Below the pieces are notes generated by a model. It was not told where the DNA came from. It ran no database searches and saw nothing but the letters and a program-made list of their open reading frames with translations. DNA of 64,000 bases from Diogma glabrata (Eukaryota; Arthropoda; Insecta; Diptera; Cylindrotomidae), in the NCBI GenBank assembly GCA_963693315.1, contig OY856187.1:74345394-74409393 (forward strand), read 5' to 3'. This document shows, piece by piece, positions 13,213-23,639 of this stretch. The position numbers and the translations under genes were made by a program. How positions within the stretch are numbered: the first letter of the stretch is position 1; the number at the start of each line of letters is the position of its first letter.

Positions 13213-13546
13213 ATGTGGCAAACAGATGCTTCTGATAAGGCACTTAAAGCTGTAGTTCAACAAAAAATTAACAACTGTTGGACTCCTCTCTGCGCGTCTC
13301 TCGCAACAGAAATATAGTGCTTATGATCGTGAACTTCTAGCAGCTTACTCTGCTATCAAACACTTTAGATATCTCCTTGAAGGAAGAACCTTCACACTTT
13401 ACACCGATCATAAGCCTCTTGTTTATGCTTTGTCGCAGAACCCTGCCAAAGCAAGTCCTCGCCAGTTCAGGCATTTCGATTTTATTAGTCAATTCACGAC
13501 TGATATCCAACACATCTCTGGGATTGAAAACAATGTTGACTTATAG
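13213..13546 (+). pseudogene. Ty3/gypsy RNase H relic (duplicate)
   Basis: Same as 6849-7182, shifted by 6364 bp, with the same frameshift and terminal stop. Sharing the same lesions shows the fragment was already dead before the duplication. Confidence 0.8.
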
Positions 13547-13735
13547 ATGTTAACGAAATATTCTCTCATCCTATGAATTCATACATCGTAAAATCTCGAA
13601 ATTTAATACAAAAAATCCCAAAGAAATGCAATTTCCTCCAATATGTAATCATAGATGAAAGATTCAACTTAAGTAAATATGAAAAATTATGAAGTTTCAA
13701 TTTAGAAATTATCTGAACATTAAAATTGAAAAAAT

Positions 13736-13834
13736 TGGTTCGTCATCGCCGCTTTGGCTAAGTTGTGTAAGACACACAGGATTTGAACATGTGTCTCTGA
13801 TGAATGTGAGTACAAATCCTGGCACGAAACACCA
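13736..13834 (+). repeat. tRNA-derived SINE, duplicate of copy 1
   Basis: Same as 7372-7470 in the second tandem unit, with the decayed box B. Confidence 0.55.
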
Positions 13835-14283
13835 AAAATTTTTCTAAAGGAATTTTAGAGAAAATGAAAAAGTTATTTCAATTTGCAAAATTCAAGTGAT
13901 TTCAAATATGTCCTTAAGCTTAATTATTCACAAAAAACCATCCAAATTAAAAATTCCCCTAAAGTTGTCTATATTTCCTAACCAAAAATATAGCAATAAA
14001 TTGACTTTACGTCAGATATTAAGTTTCGCATTGATTGACAACAATCAATAATGACTTTACACTCGTGACTTAGGATGTTGATAGAATGTTGACTTAGATG
14101 TTAACGAAATATTCTCTCATCCTATGAACTCATGCATCGTAATATCTAGAAATTCAAAACAAAAAATCCCAAAGAAATGAAATTTCCAATATGAAATCAT
14201 AGATGATAGATTCAACTTAAGTAAATATGAAAAATGATGAAGTTTCAATTTAGAAATTATCTGAACATATAAATTAAAAAAAT

Positions 14284-14380
14284 TGATTCGTCATCGCCGC
14301 TTTGGCTAAGTTGTGCAAGACACACGGGATTTGAACATGTGTCTCTGATGAATGTGAGTTCGAGTCCTGGCACGAAACAC
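14284..14380 (+). repeat. tRNA-derived SINE, copy 2 with intact box B
   Basis: Box A is TGGCTAAGTTG near 14301 and box B is AGTTCGAGTCC near 14358, the spacing of an RNA polymerase III internal promoter. The sequence ends 'ctggcacgaaacac'. It cannot be folded into a full tRNA with matched acceptor arms, so a SINE head is more likely than a tRNA gene. Confidence 0.6.
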
Positions 14381-14920
14381 AAAAATTTTTTTTCTAAAGG
14401 AATTTTAGAGAAAATGAGAAAGTTATTTCGAATTGCAAAATTCAAGTGATTTCCAATATGTACTTAAGCTTAATTATTCTCAAAAAAAACCCATCCAAAT
14501 TATATGTCATATTATATCCCATATTATTTCGCTGCCATACTGATTGAACGTTGCCTGGTTTCACTTCTTCGGTGTGCATTAGGTGATTCTTATTTTTTAG
14601 CATTCACTGTGAGCCGGCGCTTTCTACGTGGCCTTACCATGCTTTTTCAATTAATCGAATCAACATGTTTAGCATTGAATTCTACCACTTGACTCAATAT
14701 CTCCAGATACCATATTGACCTTTTTTCTTTTACTATACATTCAGAATAAGTAAATAACGACTAGTACGCCTATGTAGACATTTCCCTGTGAATTTGGAAT
14801 TCAGAAAAAAAAATAAATGCAAACAAATGCAATAAATGAAATAAAGAAATATTTTCTAATACGAATTTGTTTCTTCCCGTGACACGGAATATTAGGTATG
14901 AAAAAATTGCTAAATTTTTT

Positions 14921-14975
14921 TCTGAATTCCTATTGGACAATGAGTAGGTACATTGTCAAATAGGAATTTAGAAAA
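14921..14975. repeat. Small inverted repeat (hairpin 1)
   Basis: 'ttctgaattcctattggaca' and 'tgtcaaataggaatttagaa' form a stem of about 25 bp around an 8-10-nt loop. It lies within the insertion that interrupts the SINE at 14661-15199. Confidence 0.55.
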
Positions 14976-14985
14976 GGCTACTGCG

Positions 14986-15079
14986 GCCCAATTCTGTAAC
15001 TGTGAAGTGATAAAAATTTCTTCGTTTCTTTTCATTAAAAAACTTATCACTTCACCGCTTCACAATTACAGAATTTGGC
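14986..15079. repeat. Small inverted repeat (hairpin 2, MITE-like)
   Basis: The left arm 'cccaattctgtaactgtgaa..' and the right arm '..ttcacaattacagaattt' are inverted complements. The right arm has a short extra segment 'cgcttcaca'. This looks like a tiny foldback element. Confidence 0.55.
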
Positions 15080-15199
15080 TGCTGGTCTGAAAACACACAT
15101 TCTGATATAATGTAAAGAAAAGTGGGCTCCGTCGAGAATCGAACCCGGCACCCTTGAGTTACAAGGCTAGCGCTTTAACAACTGAGCTAAAAAGAAAAC

Positions 15200-16124
15200 C
15201 ATGATAAACCATTTTATCTGGTTACATCAAAACCTGCAAGGAGTTATGTGCTTTCTCTTGATTCATTCCTACTAATGATTTCTACTAATTTTCAATAACT
15301 TCATATAGCGTAATAAATTGTAAATTATTACATTAACTTATTAAATGAAGTAATAATCAATTTGTTGTTTTATTTTTTTCAGAATTGTAAGAGAAGATAG
15401 CTACAACATATTATAACAAACATGAATATGAAAAATAGTGAGTAGAACATATTATATAATATATAAGTAAATTAAAATTAATAATTCCTCAGTCTTTACT
15501 TTTTACTTATAATAAGATTGAATTAGTCAACTGTGTCTTTATCAATTGTCGAAGACTCTTATTCATATAACTCACCCGTAATAGTATATTATAACACCTG
15601 GAGCTGTAAATAGCATTTTACATGCGAGGGAAAATATTGTACGCGTCTTGTCGGCGAGTGCAGTACCTTCACGAGCATGGAAAATGGTTTGCAGCTCGAT
15701 TTTTGTTATATACTTTTTCTACGACTTTGTTATAATGCACAAACGTGTATAATTACTTGAAAAAATGAACTACCAATTATAAATTAAATGCAAACAGTTT
15801 ACAAATTGTTGCAGGCTTTGCATTATTCTGTGTCAAAATGAATTGAAATATTTAAATTACATTTGATTGACTTTTTAAAAATGTATAAAAAGGATAGTTA
15901 GTTGAACTTTTTATAAAATGGGGGGTTTTATTTAATTTTTTATGAGATATATGACATTGGTAATAAAAAATTCATTTTATTTTCATCTAAAATTATGTGC
16001 GAAAGAAATTTTTTTTTGAATTTTAATGAAAATATTAAAAAAAACAAACGGGCACTATAAATAATTAACTTTAGTGATTCCAAAATATTATAATATTTAT
16101 TCAATATTTTTTGTTTGTCATTTT
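15200..16124. other. AT-rich DNA without recognisable genes
   Basis: I see no coding domain or repeat family here apart from short homopolymer tracts. Confidence 0.45.
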
Positions 16125-17011
16125 GCTTCGGTCTGAAAGACCTAAGTATAATATTCTCGAGCCAAATGTGAAATTCTTACCCCACTTTTTTGTGACACAT
16201 CTCGCTGTTTTTAGACCTACTGATTATAAAAAAGCAAAAAAAAATTGTGTCTCGGCCGGCGGCCGGCCGCTCGTCACAACCTATTGAGCCGCCCGTCACA
16301 ACCTACATAGTCCAAGGATTATATGGGTTTTAACCTCGGAATGAGAGATAGTCAGCTATAAACTTGTATAAACCTTTATTTTGGCACCCTAAATCTTGTC
16401 TCAAAACCTACTTATCGTAGGGTGTCCGCGACTACAGAAATTCCAAGGTCAAAGGTAAAAAAAATCGATTTTTTACACATTTATTGCAAATATCTCGTTT
16501 CCTATGGGCTTTATGCTATTTGTATGCATCATAAATATTGTAGAGGGTTAAATTCTCTACAACTTTTGTTTAAACATTTTTTTATATATTGAACCATTTT
16601 CGAGATAGAGGGCAGAGCGCGCGCAGTGTTAAACTATTTAGAGTATCATTCGAGGTCAACCTGTAGTCCCGATTCAAAACATGCAGTATAAAGTTTATAA
16701 ATTATTGATAAATATATAATTCTAAATAATTTGCATTTTTTATTAACTATTACGTTATAATTAATATTTGCTTTCAATAATTCAGTATGTATTCATTTAA
16801 TAACACTTACCTACGCGTGTAATTATAAAGTTATTGAGGGAAATATTTTAATTATTTATTAATTCTAATCTGGTTTTTACTAATTTTCTCCTAACTAAAG
16901 AAAAGAATTAAATTGTTAATTAATGTTTTTATTGCAAAATACCATTCCAACATTGATGAACGTTGAAATTTAAAAAATTGAATAATAATAATAAAACTAC
17001 AAATTCTAATT

Positions 17012-17675
17012 TCAATTTTCTTCTTCTTCTTTGCCTTCCAGTCGCTGTAAATTTTCAAATTCCTCTGTGTTCTCGTCTTCAACATCATTTGTCTGTTCTT
17101 CCAGGATTTCGGGATCAAAAGTACCGTCTTCATTGATATCACTCTGATATGGTGAAGCATTAAGCTTGCCCATTACACTGGCCGCAAGCTAAAGAGCAGT
17201 GCAACCCTGCTTTCCTACATCTACACCGATTATAGATTGTCAACAAGGTTCACACTCCATTCTTAAATAATGATTGAATCGGGCAGTTTTCTTCTTCAAA
17301 TGCTGCAGCAATTTGACCCAAATTCGGAAGTTTCTCGAGTGTTTTTACAAAAGTTTTTTTTCCTTTTCTAAAGAGCGCAGAAGTCGTGTCACAACCACTT
17401 ATTGCGTGCAGAAACAAAATGTGTTTTTTAAAACGAGGATATTTATCAAAATTTTTGGAAGAGTATATTTCAGTTTTTACATTTCCTTTGCCAACTTTTT
17501 TAAAGAAAATTTCTTGTTGATGAGATATGGTACGCTCAAGTAAATCTATATCTTCTCTTATTATAACAGCAGTTTTTTTACGTTTAAATTTATCAACAGC
17601 TGTTTCAAAAATCTCAATAACTCTAAATAGTTTAACACTGCGCGCGATCTGCCCTTTATCTCGAAAATGGTTCAA
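17012..17675 (-). pseudogene. Transposase-like protein relic inside element B
   Basis: The minus strand reads 141 codons from 17675 to a TGA at 17250-17252. They contain HAISGCDTTSALFRKGKK, a motif I have seen often in uncharacterised, multi-copy animal proteins. Reading on in the same frame gives CRCRKAGLHCSLACGQCNG, a dense Cys cluster that usually follows it in that family. A one-base loss near 17160 then shifts frame into an acidic tail (NASPYQSDINEDGTFD) that ends at 17012. The gene is therefore truncated at its N terminus and broken by a stop and a frameshift. A link to a named superfamily such as Academ is possible but unproven; no catalytic triad is visible. Confidence 0.55.
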
Positions 17676-17933
17676 TATATAAAAAAATGTTTAAACAGAA
17701 GTTGTAGAAAATTTAATCCTCTACAATATTTATGATGCATACAAATAGCATAAAGCCCATAGGAAACGAGATATTTGCAATAAATGTGTAAAAAATCGAT
17801 TTCTTGACCTTTGACCTTGGAATTTCTTTAGTCGCGGACACCCTACGATAAGTAGGTTTTGAGACAAGATTTAGGGTGCCAAAATAAAGGTTTATACAAG
17901 TTTATAGCTGACTATCTCTCATTCCGAGATACT

Positions 17934-19103
17934 CAGGGTTGCATAAAAATCTGATTTTTTTAAAAAATCAAAAAAATCGGATTTATTTGATTTAAATCGC
18001 TTTTTTTGATTCAAATCAGATTTTTTTGATTTTTATAAAAATGTAATAATTTTTGAAGAAGTGATATATCCCTATGCTACAATAACTACTTAATATAAAT
18101 CATTGGCTTTGTTTACAATAACTACTTAATATAAATCATTGGCTACAATAACTACTTAATATAAATCTTTGGCTTATTTTTGTCTACAATAACTACTTAA
18201 TATAAATCATTGGCTACAATAACTACTGAATATAAATCTTTGGCTTATTTTTTGAAAGGCAAGGCTAGACAAAATTAAAGGAACAGTTTTCAGTTACTAG
18301 ATTTTTACACTGAAATATTGAATGTTGTTCTAGCGAAATGAAAAACGACAAGCGTTACTTGTCATGCTTTGTGATGTCAGAGATATATAATTCTGCAGGT
18401 CCGAAAAGTTCCTCAGACCTGTAGATAACTGGTTAACATTAAACGAACACCTGTTAATAACTTGTGTCAGGAAAGGGTTTAGGGTTTAATTTTAGGATTT
18501 AATTTTAACCATCAAAGATAGAAACGATAATTTTTGGTGGAAATGTTTTTTTTTTCGTAAGCGGGTTGTACTGATTTGCATTTAATACTCAATTTGATTT
18601 ATAATTATTTATTATTTCTAGATTAATTTCTAGAATTTCTCATGTATTTTATGTGGGTTTGTCAATATTTCCAATTGTTGTTTGATCTGTAACTATTATT
18701 GAAGTTTTACGACGATAGGCTAACAGCTTAGTTATTCTTAGTTGTTTCCAGTCGCAAGCACGATGCAACTGTCTCAGCGTGACTTTATACAGATGCCGTT
18801 GGTCAGGTGAAGATAGCTCAGGTAAGGCTATAAAAATGGTGATCGTATCTCGTTCATCATCTTCTTAGAACGTTTATTGGTGTTGGAACTTTTTTCTTTA
18901 TGTTTCTACTCGTGTTTTAGGTGTTTTTTTGACACAATTTGAAATTCCTACCACAATACATTTTATCAAAAAATAATTTGTTTTTAATTTGCTTAAAATT
19001 TTAGAAATTTTTTCAAGTGATTTAAATCAATGATTTTTTTAAAAAAATCATGTTGATTTAAATCACTGATTTAAATCAAATGATTTAAATCAATGCAACC
19101 ATG
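17934..19103. mobile_element. Non-autonomous hAT element with 8-bp target duplication
   Basis: The ends are CAGGGTTGCA and TGCAACCATG, inverted repeats with one mismatch. The exact 8-bp duplication GAGATACT flanks the element (17926-17933 and 19104-19111), as expected for hAT. The subterminal DNA is rich in 'gatttaaatc' palindromes. No transposase is encoded. It inserted at the right arm of element B. Confidence 0.85.
18077..18255 (+). repeat. Internal ~30-bp tandem repeat of the hAT element
   Basis: Five units of 'acaataactacttaatata' plus 'aatc[a/t]ttggct' occur, two of them spaced by an extra 'tatttttgt'-type segment. The diverged hAT copy at 22590 lacks a clear version of this array. Confidence 0.75.
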
Positions 19104-20041
19104 GAGATACTTGCCCTTATTTGACTAATTTTACTGGACTAATATAGAAAACCGCTGGAAGGATTTCAAAAACTTTTGTTTCTAAAAATAGATTTACTCA
19201 ATGGTAAAGGACGATGTGTTCGATAACTGTACCGTAAGTGTGTCAAAAAATCGTCAAGTGCAAAACAAGGAAATTTGCATATTTTTTGCTTAAAAAACGT
19301 TCATTTTAAGTGATTACGAATAGGAACATTGAATTTGGAGAAATATTGATGGTCGGGTTTGGTATGTGAGACCAAAGACTAGATAATATTGCAGCATAAG
19401 TTTGTCAAAAAAATATTGTCAAGTGTGTCAAAAGAAAGATTTTCATTTTCTGCTACCCCATTCTTTGGAAAAATTTTCAATTTTTGATTTTATTATAATT
19501 TTTAGAATATTTTTGGTTTATAATATTTTCTCGAAACTCTAAATGGAGAGGGTTTTGATTAGTTTGCTGGGTGTATCATCTTTTCACTAAGTTATAGTTA
19601 TTTATGATCTGTTATAATTTTCCGGCAACGTATTAATATTTCGTGTTTGTTTTGTAATAAATTTTTAAACAGAGATAAAAAATACTTGTACTTTAACAAA
19701 GAGTTTTATGTTTGATATACATCGCTGCCCAAAATTAAAAACAATGTCCTCATAAAAGTTATTTGCCGAAAACTATATCAAAATCCTTAACCCAGACCGA
19801 AGTCTTGATATCTTAGAGCTTGAGATTTCAGCCCCTCTTTATTTTTTTTGATTTTGATTTATTTATAATTTCTGCAATAGTTTTGAAATTTTGGAAAAAA
19901 GTTTGAATTTTTGATTTTCTAAAAATTTTCGGAATATTTTTAGAATTTTGAAAAAGTTTAAATATTTGATTTTATTATAAGGAATTTTGAAAAAAGTTTG
20001 TGTTTTTATTTTGTTATAATTTTTGGAATACGTTTTGTATT

Positions 20042-21908
20042 ACTTCGGGCTGAAAGAGTCTGAAATGAGCCAAAAGTGATATTCTTACCCCCACTTTTTT
20101 GGCATTTCTCGACGTTTTAGATCATAACGATTCTAAAAAAACAAACAAAATGTATGTCTGTTTGTCGTTTGTCACGAATGACGAAATCTAAAAAATCACT
20201 GGAGGGATTTTAAAAATTGTGTCTAAAAATAGTGGTAAGAGCCGAAAGGACGATGTGTCCGATAACTATACCGGAAGTGTGTCGAAAAATCGTCAGGTGT
20301 GTCAAAACAATGAAATATGCATAATTTTTGCTTAAAAAACGTTCAATTTAAGTGATAATAAGTAGTAACAATGAATGGAGAAATCTCGATGGCCTGGATT
20401 GGTATGTGAGACCAAAAATTAGATTATTACAATACAATTTTGTCAAAAAAAATTGTGAAGGGGGTCAAATGAATGATTTTCATTTAATTTTTACCCAATT
20501 TTTTGGAAAATAATGAAATTAATTATTTGTATGACATTAAATGTAATTGAACATGAAATTTTATTATTATTGAGAATTATAGCATTATAAGTTTGCCGAA
20601 AAAGTATTGTCAAGTGTGTCAAAAGAATGATTTTCATTTATTTTTTTAACCAATTTTTTGGAAAAAAATAAATTTAATTATTAGTATGACATGAAATTTA
20701 ATTGAACATGGAAATTTTTGAATTTGTTATAATTTTAGAATTTTGTAAAAAGTTGGAATTTATGAATTTTGAATTTTTGCAATATTTTTAGAATTTTGAA
20801 AAAAGTTTAAATTTTTGATTTTATTAAAACTTTTACAATATTTTGGGAATTTCGAAAGAAATTTCAATTTTTGATTTTGTAATATTTTTTTGAAACGCTT
20901 AATGTTCAATCTGGTTAGTTTTGCCAGCTCTGAAGTTTCTTGCTTTATTTTATGTTGATTAATTATCTTGTTTGCAAATTTAGTTGAGTAATCATTGGCT
21001 ATTGCGGCATTCTGTATGTATTTGAGTTCTTCATCAAACTGATTTTTCGATTGAAATATTGTATGGTCTATGAGCCATGGAATGGAACGTTGCTTTTTTT
21101 TGGCTCATGTGATGGAAAGAATTGTTTGTAATATGTCTATTTGTGTTTGTTGGTTTTCTATAATTATTTTATTCTCTATTTATTATAAACAGGAAATTAT
21201 AATCTTGTATCCTTTAGTTGTAAAGCCTTTGTGAATGAACTCACAAAGTTCGAAACCGGTAAGGGATAATAAAAAAAAGTTAATAATATAGGGATTGTTT
21301 AAATTAATATTTTTCTTCTCAAGAAACAAAAAGATTTTTTTTTTCAATTGTTTTATTGTTAATTAAGTGAGTAAAAGTAATTGGTGCTACAATTTCCAAT
21401 TATTAAAAAATTAAAAAGATTTATATATATTTGAAATTTTCTAAACAAATATTTTTAGAACTTTCAAAAAAGTTTCGATCTTTGATTTTGTAATATTTTT
21501 AGAATTATGAAAAAAAGTTTCAATATTTGATTTTATATAATTTTTAGAATATTTTGGAATTTTGAAAGAAATATGAATTTTTGATTTTGTAATATTTTCT
21601 CGAAACGTTAAATGAAGAGGTTTTTGAGTAGTTGGCTGAGTGTATTATCTTTTCTCTAAATTTTATTAATTTATGATCTGTTATAATTTTCGGATAGCGT
21701 ATTGATGTTTCGTTTTAGTTTTGTAATAAATTTTTAAACAGAGATAAAAAAATACTTTTACTTTTGATAAAGTTTTATGTTTGATTTACATCGCTGCCCA
21801 AAACTAAAAACAATGTCCTAATAAAAGTTTTTTGCCGAAAACTATATCAAAATCCTTAACTCAGACCGAAGTCATGATATCTCAGAGCTTGAGATTTCAG
21901 CCCCTCCA
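20042..21908 (+). mobile_element. Helentron/DINE-like element, copy 2
   Basis: It starts 'acttcgggctgaaaga' and ends with 'cagaccgaagtcatgatatc', 'tcagagcttgagatttcag' and 'cccctccat'. The stem ATCTCA/TGAGAT with a 5-nt loop lies just before the 3' end. A '(g)tctgtttgtc' microsatellite sits near 20153. The interior has runs built on 'gaatttttgattttgtaata'. About 0.7 kb around 20900-21580, containing a Penelope-like RT relic, is absent from the other copies. Confidence 0.6.
20925..21125 (-). pseudogene. Penelope-like RT C-terminal relic
   Basis: The minus strand gives 'KKATFHSMAHRPYNIS' and, one frame away, 'FDEELKYIQNAAIANDYSTK' followed by 'FANKIINQH'. This resembles the region just after the catalytic core in Penelope-like or related reverse transcriptases. 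There is one frameshift, and no RT catalytic motif or GIY-YIG domain is present. The class assignment is from memory of the family pattern only. Confidence 0.35.
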
Positions 21909-21909
21909 T

Positions 21910-22588
21910 ATTTGCATGTTGGTTTACTAATATTTAAATTTATTTTCTTATAATATTAATATTACTTTAATTAATTAAAGCTAAATATTTAAATTTTTCG
22001 AATTCTGATTTTTTTTCGTTCAAATTGTGTTGTTAAAAAATGGTGAAAAAAATAGACGCTGCATTTACAAATGCAATCACACACATATTTTAATTTTAGA
22101 ACTTTAAAATACGACTGCAATCTTCATTTGTCGTGATGGCGTTATCAAAAATAATTGTATAGGAAAAATTGATAACGTATCAAGATCGTAGAAGATCCTA
22201 GTCATAAAATCATACATCAAATATTTTTGTATTTATGCATGAAAGTTCTATGCACATTTTGTATACATGTTTATACAAAATTTAAAAATTATAAAATAAA
22301 ATAAATAGGTATGCCGTTAGCGTACTTTTCAAATGCTTTTAAACTTCATCTTAATTTATAATATCACGTCACTAGAATATATAAAAATAACTTAAAACTG
22401 TTTTGTTTGTCGGGTCACTCCTCAAAGCACGTATTTTCCTCAAACTTTTAAAGCAACAATACATATATTGGCATGTACGTTGTTCCTAGCTAGATAGTCT
22501 TTTAGATTCGCTCACAGAATTCGATGTAAATAGAGATACGAAACTATCAAAAGCTGCGAGAAATACTTCCTTCTCTACCAATACTATC
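21910..22588. other. AT-rich DNA without recognisable genes
   Basis: Nothing recognisable was seen apart from low-complexity AT-rich tracts. Confidence 0.4.
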
Positions 22589-22589
22589 A

Positions 22590-23325
22590 CAAAAAATCAG
22601 ATTTTTTTTAAAACCGATTTTTTTGTTTTAAATCGGATTTTTTTGGTTTAAAAAAAATTATTTTAATTTGCATAAATTCTAAAAAAGTGATATCAAAATG
22701 CATTTTTAGTTTTTAAAATGTCAAATATTTTCAGAATCTGATTAAAGCAATTCAAAACTACCTTCACTGCTGTATGTTATTAATGAAAATGTAAATTATT
22801 GTATGTGATTGTATTCTTTTGAGGGCAAGGTCAATTTCTTCAGGTCCGTAAAGTTCCTCGAATATCCAGATAACTGATTAACATTTTACGATTTTGTTAC
22901 TTATATACGTAACGATTGCCAATAAAATTTGTGTCAGGTAACTCTTTAGGATTTAAAATCTTACTGTTAAGAATCAAGATCTTAATAATAACTAATTATT
23001 CGTGGAAGTTTGTCAATGTTTCCAATTGAGCTTTAATCCGTGACTTTATGGTTTAAGTTTTGCGACGGTAAACCAACTTCTTAGTTGTTTTCGTTTGTTT
23101 CCAGTACCAAGCACTATGCAAATGTCTCAATGTAATGGAATAAAGATACCATTTGTAAAGTGTAGGCTACTTGGATTGAAGACGTTGAATTAAAATCATT
23201 TTCATCAGCATTTGCGCCATTTTTATTTTCACTTTTTCGAATATGTCAAAAAAGTTTTGAAATTTCTTCAATTGGTTTAAATCAATGACGTTTTTAAAAA
23301 GAAGGGGTTGATTTAAATCATTTCA
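22590..23325. mobile_element. Diverged relative of the 17934-19103 hAT element
   Basis: The left side has 'aaatcagatttttttt' and 'aaatcggatttttttgg'; the right side has 'ggttgatttaaatcatttc'. Internal blocks match the first copy: '[g]tccg[t/a]aaagttcctc', 'agataactg[a/g]ttaacatt' and 'tgtcagg'. Ends and target duplication are eroded; 'caatacta' and 'cagtactg' flank it with 6 of 8 matches. Confidence 0.55.
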
Positions 23326-23329
23326 ACCC

Positions 23330-23635
23330 AGTACTGAATATAACAAAATGTTACAAAAGAAGAAAACAGAGAAAAGATATGTATGCGCTTAAGATACCAG
23401 TGTACTAAATTTGGGTTCAATAGGGGTCAAGCAAGAAATATGCCACCATCTCGAGTCACAATTTACCTGCGATTTCGAAAACAATGCCATAGCATATATT
23501 GGTTTAAGACACCTATATGTATCAAATTTGGACTCAATAGATCAAGTAGTTTCCGAGATATCGTGTTTATTTACACACACACGCCAAAACTGGAGAGGGG
23601 TGCTAAGATAAGAGCCAAATTTATTGCGAGATATC
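23330..23635 (+). other. Repeat-derived DNA upstream of the LINE relic
   Basis: Two sub-blocks share 'aaatttgg[g/a][t/c]tcaatag', at about 23408 and 23525. The open frame that covers this block joins the LINE frame at about 23640 but shows no LINE homology before that point. Confidence 0.35.
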
Positions 23636-23639
23636 TTAA

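Larger units (their letters stand above)
7914..14277 (+). repeat. Tandem segmental duplication, copy 2
   Basis: This is the second head-to-tail copy of the 1555-7913 block. The coordinate offset is 6359 at the start, 6360 after a 1-bp insertion, and 6364 after the small replacement near 12201. Beyond 14277 the sequence runs on into a SINE copy. In copy 1 the same SINE sequence is cut by the duplication junction, so copy 2 holds the original right boundary. Confidence 0.95.
14661..15199 (-). repeat. Second SINE family (tRNA-like head on minus strand), with an insertion
   Basis: On the minus strand 15122-15199 reads like a tRNA: box A 'TAGCTCAGTTG', box B 'GGTTCGATTCTC'. The acceptor stem does not pair well, so a tRNA-derived SINE or pseudo-tRNA is favoured. 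The rest of the unit is shared with 36393-36618 ('gtctgaaaacacacattctg', 'cattgaattctaccactt'). Compared with that copy, 14762-15093 is extra sequence made of two small hairpins. Confidence 0.6.
16310..19139. mobile_element. TA-flanked TIR transposon (element B) with a transposase-like relic, split by a hAT element
   Basis: The ends are GTCCA.../...TGGAC with TA on both sides (16308-16309, 19140-19141). Removing the element and one TA leaves a 25-base join, 'cacaacctacataatatag..', of the same length as the uninterrupted site in the copy at 55780. This supports a TA target duplication. Beyond the outer ends, long inverted arms of about 300 bp run 16335-16655 and 17630-17928. Without the hAT insert the element is ~1.65 kb. 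It inserted into Helentron-like copy 1. Confidence 0.75.
16125..19837 (+). mobile_element. Helentron/DINE-like non-autonomous element, copy 1 (split by nested insertions)
   Basis: The 5' end (16125-16309) matches the starts of copies at 20042 and 55637: '[a/g]cttcggtctgaaagacc', then 'gaaattcttaccccactttt'. The 3' part (19140-19837) matches their later parts, including 'accgctgga', 'gacgatgtgttcgataactg', 'aaaatccttaacccagacc' and the terminal hairpin region 'gcttgagatttcagcccctc'. The gap between is exactly filled by element B (16310-19139). A start-near 'cttcggtctg' and an end-near 'cagaccgaag' give subterminal inverted repeats, as in Helentron-associated (HINE/DINE) elements. It has no coding capacity of its own. 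Confidence 0.6.

Noticed and set aside
15122..15199. tRNA gene on the minus strand
   Set aside because: Box A and box B are present, but the acceptor arms do not pair and the anticodon stem is poor. The same head recurs at 36540 with a shared non-tRNA body, so it is a SINE.
17274..17543. Plus-strand open frame across the element B core
   Set aside because: It is the antisense shadow of the GCDTTS-type protein, whose motifs are on the minus strand.
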